64,000 nucleotides of DNA from Ruegeria arenilitoris. Lineage in GTDB: Bacteria > Pseudomonadota > Alphaproteobacteria > Rhodobacterales > Rhodobacteraceae. The position numbers and the translations under genes were made by a program. Below the pieces are notes generated by a model, which saw only the letters and a list, made by a program, of their open reading frames with translations, was not told where the DNA came from and searched no databases. Each line of letters opens with the position of its first letter. Within the stretch, counting starts at the first letter, position 1. Location of the stretch: positions 186,001 through 250,000 of the forward strand of contig NZ_WQCA01000008.1 of NCBI RefSeq assembly GCF_013032445.1, written 5' to 3'. Below are positions 60,377-64,000 of this stretch, in pieces.

Positions 60377-61927
60377 TCAACTCTCCGGCGGTGCGCCGCC
60401 TTCGGCAGTACGGCGCGTGATGAAATCCTGCAAGGCGCCCAGTCGGTCACTGTCACCGGTGGGTGGTTTGAAGTCGTTGAGAATACCCTTCCATACACCG
60501 GTTGCACGGTGATTTGCATCAACCGAGCCGCGCTCGGTCCAAGTGCCGAAATTGGCATAGTCGTGGACGTGGGGTTGATAGAATTCGGTATTGTACCGCT
60601 CCATCGTCTGGCTCGTGGCGAAGAAGTGACCGCTGGGTTCAACTTCACGCAGGGCGGTGTCGAAGCCGATCTCGGCGGTTCCGGCCTGCGCCCCGTGGCA
60701 CAGTTCGGCGACCATGTTCAGTACCTCAGCATCGCAGACCAGCTTTTCGAAGGATACGGTCAGCCCACCTTCGAGCCAACCAGCTGAGTGGATGATCACC
60801 GTCGCCCCAGCCATCAGACAGCCCCAAAGACCGAACTGGTTCTCATTGGCTGCCTGTACGTCGTTGATGTTCGATGCCGACCCGGCAGCGGATCGCCACG
60901 GCAGCCCCAGATGCCGCGCCAACTGCCCCGCCGCCAGCGACGCCTGAAAATGCGAGGGCGTGCCAAATGCCGGCGCGCCTGACTTCATGTCCACATTGCT
61001 GGTGAACGTGCCATAGCACACAGGCGCACCGGGTTTGGTCAGTTGGGTCAGTGTCAGCGCGGCCAACGCCTCGGCGTGGGACAGCGTAATCGCGCCCGCC
61101 ACGGTGATCGGCGCCATTGCCCCCATCAGGGTAAAGGGCGTGATGATCGACATCTGACCATGACGGGCAAAGTCGATCAGGCCCTGCGCCATCGGGATAT
61201 CCAATGTCCGTGGACTGTTGGTATTGATGATCGTGTAGCAATGCGCATTGCCGCGAAACTCGTCATCCGACAGGCCCCGCGCGGTGGACAGCATCTCAAA
61301 GCAATCCATTACCTGCGGCGTGCCGCGCGAGAAGAAGAACGGGAACTTGTCCGTCAACTCCATCTGCGCCTGAGTGGTGAAGTAGTGGCGCAGATGGGTC
61401 GGCACGTCTTGCGGCTCGACCTGAGGTGAGATCATCTGGAACACGTCGAAATGATGCGTGAGCTTCAGGAAGTCCAAATAGTCCTGCCCGGTCGCGGGGC
61501 GGCGGCCCCGTTCTAGATCGGTGGCATTTGGCGCCCCTGCACCCGGCTGAAACACAAGACTGCCGAGTTCCAGCGTAAAGTTGCGATGGCGTGCACCGGC
61601 CTGGCAGGCGATCGATTTCGGGGCCGAAGCAACAGCGGCCTCGACCATATCGCGCCCGATGAAAACCATTTCGGTGTCTTCGTCCACGCGCGCACCGCCC
61701 ACAGCAAAAATCCGGCGGGCTTCGGGCAACAGGACCTTAACGCCCAGTTCTTCCAGCATGCGCAGGGACGTTTCGTGCATGTCGGCGATCTGATCGGTCG
61801 GGAACACTTCCATCTGAGGGAACGGGTTCCTGAGCTGACGATAGTTCACGTCGCGCTTGGGTGGAGGAGCAGCCTCAACCCCGCGTCCTCGCCGTCGTCG
61901 CCCGCGTTCGGATGTTTGCGAGATCAT
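60377..61927 (-). CDS. MttB-family trimethylamine methyltransferase-like protein, non-pyrrolysine
   Basis: A 516-residue member of the MttB superfamily with no in-frame amber codon, so it belongs to the non-pyrrolysine branch, like the glycine betaine methyltransferase MtgB. Family features: GGARVDEDTEMVFIGRDMVEAAV, GAGAPNATDLERGRRPATGQDYLDFLKLTHHF, and a barrel with GSASNINDVQAANENQFGL. It would transfer a methyl group from a quaternary or tertiary amine to a corrinoid protein. No corrinoid protein gene is in the window. The start lies two bases after the upstream GcvT-domain gene stop. Confidence 0.86.
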   Translation of the reverse strand: MISQTSERGRRRRGRGVEAAPPPKRDVNYRQLRNPFPQMEVFPTDQIADMHETSLRMLEELGVKVLLPEARRIFAVGGARVDEDTEMVFIGRDMVEAAVASAPKSIACQAGARHRNFTLELGSLVFQPGAGAPNATDLERGRRPATGQDYLDFLKLTHHFDVFQMISPQVEPQDVPTHLRHYFTTQAQMELTDKFPFFFSRGTPQVMDCFEMLSTARGLSDDEFRGNAHCYTIINTNSPRTLDIPMAQGLIDFARHGQMSIITPFTLMGAMAPITVAGAITLSHAEALAALTLTQLTKPGAPVCYGTFTSNVDMKSGAPAFGTPSHFQASLAAGQLARHLGLPWRSAAGSASNINDVQAANENQFGLWGCLMAGATVIIHSAGWLEGGLTVSFEKLVCDAEVLNMVAELCHGAQAGTAEIGFDTALREVEPSGHFFATSQTMERYNTEFYQPHVHDYANFGTWTERGSVDANHRATGVWKGILNDFKPPTGDSDRLGALQDFITRRTAEGGAPPES

Positions 61928-61929
61928 CC

Positions 61930-64000
61930 TCAGCCCCTCATCGCCTTGCCTTGCGGGTCGTAGGGCGACGGCGAGATTACCCGCGCGGGGCGTTCGACAC
62001 CGACCACGTGCACAATCAGTTCGGTGCCTGGTTCAGCCTTATCGCGGTTAACCAGAGCCATCGCCAGCGACTTGCCGGTATAGTGGCCGTAACCGCCCGA
62101 GGTCACAAAACCCACGCGGTCTTGGCCCGACCAGATCGGCTCGTACCCGCTGGCGTCGGCGTCCAGAGCGTCCACCTCTAGCGTCACCTGAACCTGTGCG
62201 GGGCCGTTGCCATCTCGTTCAGCCATGGCAGCGTCCTTGCCAACAAAGTCCTTGTCCCAGTCGATCCAACGGTCCATTCCGGTCATGCCCGGCGTGTAAA
62301 GCTGCGTGAATTCCGCCGACCAGATGCCAAAACTCTTTTCAAGCCGCGTTGAGAGCATCGCGTTGAAGCCACATTCGCGGATACCCTCATCCGCTCCGGC
62401 CTCAAGCAGCATGCGCCGCAGCTTGATGTGATCGCCATAGCGGCAGTTGATCTCATACCCCTTCTCACCGGTTACTGACATGCGCGCGACGCGGGCGCGC
62501 ACCAGACCAATGTCGAAATCACCGCAGCCCATGAATTTCAGGCCCGAGATATCCTGTTCCGCCAGCTTCTCGACCACCGCCTGCGACTTCGGTCCGACCA
62601 CGGCAAAGCCGCAGTATTCCTCACCCAGATCGCGGATAGTTACGCCGTCGATCATGTGATCGTCGAACCAGCGCATATGCCAGGCACGCAGATAGTAGCT
62701 GCCCATGATCCACCAGGTGCCGTCGCCCCAGTTAAGCACGGTCAGATCACCCTTGAGCCGCCCGTTCTCGCCCAGCATCGGGGCCAGCTTGGCGCGACCC
62801 GGTGCAGGCAGTTTCGATGCCATGACCTTATCCAGCCAGACCTCGGCGTTCGGCCCGGTGACCTCGAACCGCGAAAAGCCTGAAATATCCAAAAGGCCAA
62901 CACCTTCGCGGATCACCTTGCATTCATCGGCCACTATTTCATGCGCGTTCGAACGCTTGAGCGTCGGCGTTTCCTCGAACCCTTTGGGTGCGAAGTACAG
63001 CGGCACCTCAAGGTCCCAACTGACACCCCATTTGCACCCGGCTTCGGTCATCGCATCATGCGCTGGCGCCATTTTTAGCGGACGACCTGCAGGCAGTTGC
63101 TCGTTCGGATAAGTCATCACGAAGCGACGGGAATAAAACTGGCCCGTCGTCTCGCGGATGTAGCGTTTGTTCTGGGCGAAATCGCCATAGCGCGCCACGT
63201 CCATTGGCCAGGCATCCGCCTCTGGCTCACCGTGGATCATCCATTCAGCCAGCGTCTTGCCGACACCGCCGCCCTGCAGGAAGCCCGCCATCACTGCACA
63301 AGCCGACCAATAGCCGGGTTTGCCCGGAACCGGGCCGACCAAGGGGTTCCCGTCCGGCGAAAACGTAAACGCGCCGTTCACCCATGTTTTGATGCCGACG
63401 TTTTGGATTGACGGATAGCGTTCAAAGCCCAGCGTCAGCTCATTCTCGATCCGGTCGAGCTGTTCCTGAAACAGTTCCTCGCCATAGTTCCACGGCGCGC
63501 CGTCCATGGCCCAGTGTTCGTGGTCAACTTCGTAGATGCCGACCAGAACGCCCTTCTGGTCCTGCCGCATATAGGTGAAACCTTCGAGATCCACGGTCAT
63601 CGGCATCTCAAAATCGGCCTCGGCCACTTCAGGCACCGTGTCGGTGATCAAATAGTGATGCTTCAAAGGCGACACCGGCAATTCCACCCCGGCCATGCGG
63701 CCCACCTGCTTGGCCCAGAGACCCGCCGCGTTGACCACATGCTCGCACGTGATCGTGCCTCGGTCGGTCACCACCTGCCAGCCATCGGCAGTCTGGATCA
63801 GTTCCTCGACCTTGGTTTCTTCATAGTACTCGGCGCCGCGTTTCTTAGCTGCTGTGGCATAGGCCTGCACAGTGCCGGTCGTGTCGATATAGCCCTCACG
63901 ATCCGCCCACATCGCGCCCAGAACGCCCTCGGTAGACATGATCGGGCACCGTCTTTGCGCCTCTTCCGGGGAGAGCAACTCGCAATCATCGATGCCAATG
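61930..64000 (-). CDS. FAD-dependent dehydrogenase fused to GcvT (dimethylglycine/sarcosine dehydrogenase-like), 5' end cut
   Basis: The frame is open to the right edge; about 690 residues are visible. The first part is the DAO-type FAD domain without its N-terminal glycine motif (GVLGAMWADREGYIDTTGTVQAYA, NAAGLWAKQVGRMAG). The second part is GcvT-like (GVGLLDISGFSRFEVTGPNAEVWLDKVM, MSVTGEKGYEINC, IDWDKDFVGKDAAM). The enzyme demethylates dimethylglycine or sarcosine, passing the one-carbon unit to tetrahydrofolate. It is the first visible gene of the MttB-TetR-DAO operon. Confidence 0.9.
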   Translation of the reverse strand, partial: IGIDDCELLSPEEAQRRCPIMSTEGVLGAMWADREGYIDTTGTVQAYATAAKKRGAEYYEETKVEELIQTADGWQVVTDRGTITCEHVVNAAGLWAKQVGRMAGVELPVSPLKHHYLITDTVPEVAEADFEMPMTVDLEGFTYMRQDQKGVLVGIYEVDHEHWAMDGAPWNYGEELFQEQLDRIENELTLGFERYPSIQNVGIKTWVNGAFTFSPDGNPLVGPVPGKPGYWSACAVMAGFLQGGGVGKTLAEWMIHGEPEADAWPMDVARYGDFAQNKRYIRETTGQFYSRRFVMTYPNEQLPAGRPLKMAPAHDAMTEAGCKWGVSWDLEVPLYFAPKGFEETPTLKRSNAHEIVADECKVIREGVGLLDISGFSRFEVTGPNAEVWLDKVMASKLPAPGRAKLAPMLGENGRLKGDLTVLNWGDGTWWIMGSYYLRAWHMRWFDDHMIDGVTIRDLGEEYCGFAVVGPKSQAVVEKLAEQDISGLKFMGCGDFDIGLVRARVARMSVTGEKGYEINCRYGDHIKLRRMLLEAGADEGIRECGFNAMLSTRLEKSFGIWSAEFTQLYTPGMTGMDRWIDWDKDFVGKDAAMAERDGNGPAQVQVTLEVDALDADASGYEPIWSGQDRVGFVTSGGYGHYTGKSLAMALVNRDKAEPGTELIVHVVGVERPARVISPSPYDPQGKAMRG

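Noticed and set aside
60377-61927. Pyrrolysine-dependent MttB
   Set aside because: The frame is continuous for 516 codons with no in-frame TAG, so it is the non-pyrrolysine branch.

Overview
The window reads as a chromosomal segment of an alphaproteobacterium of the Rhodobacteraceae, most likely the Roseobacter group. The grounds are a GC-rich, densely packed sequence, an Irr-type iron regulator beside fabA-fabB-fabI, a SAM/SAH-type riboswitch in front of metK, a fused NuoE/NuoF-like formate dehydrogenase subunit, an SqrR/BigR-like ArsR repressor and a DUF6525 gene. No rRNA operon, CRISPR array, insertion sequence or phage gene is visible. The first and last genes are cut by the window edges.

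Layout. 0-5.2 kb: tamA (3' part) and tamB, the outer-membrane translocation and assembly module. 5.2-6.5 kb: thioesterase and cyclase-type hydrolase. 6.6-12.1 kb: NAD-linked formate dehydrogenase with its LysR-type regulator. 12.1-19.3 kb: ychF, a PagL-like lipid A deacylase, trpA, a lactate dehydrogenase-type flavoenzyme, rplY-pth, a beta-lactamase-fold hydrolase and a DUF2237 gene. 19.4-21.3 kb: a slipin (band-7) gene preceded by two abutting, structurally odd tRNA-like sequences. This is the least conventional part of the window. 21.3-24.3 kb: trpF-orf-trpB, lapA-like and ihfB. 24.6-30.2 kb: rpsA, three small genes and cmk-aroA. 30.2-39.9 kb: an amidohydrolase, then the classic RNA/envelope cluster miaB-(outer membrane protein)-phoH-ybeY-corC-lnt-metK-trmB, all on the minus strand. 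40-42.6 kb: a GT2-like gene and a phytanoyl-CoA dioxygenase divergent from a LysR gene. 42.6-45.8 kb: irr divergent from fabA-fabB-fabI. 46-54.4 kb: a plus-strand catabolic stretch with a dehalogenase, three alpha/beta hydrolases, a PLP dehydratase, an MFS exporter, an alcohol dehydrogenase and an enolase-superfamily enzyme. 54.4-58.4 kb: an ArsR persulfide-sensor type repressor, a degenerate ABC protein fused to a cyclic-nucleotide-binding domain, and a DUF3307 gene. 58.4-64 kb: a compact minus-strand operon for methylated amines (FAD/GcvT dehydrogenase, non-pyrrolysine MttB-family methyltransferase, TetR, DAO-type oxidoreductase).

Functional reading. Most of the window is housekeeping: tryptophan and aromatic synthesis, type II fatty-acid synthesis, translation, tRNA modification and lipoprotein acylation. 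On this sit C1 and methylamine oxidation (formate dehydrogenase; MttB/GcvT flavoprotein) and a set of small-molecule catabolic enzymes, as expected of a marine heterotroph. The items most worth following up are the slipin/tRNA-like locus at 19.4-21.1 kb, the ABC-cNMP protein that has lost its Walker A motif and has no ordinary start codon at its expected N-terminus, and the three exact-length 109-residue repeats in TamB.
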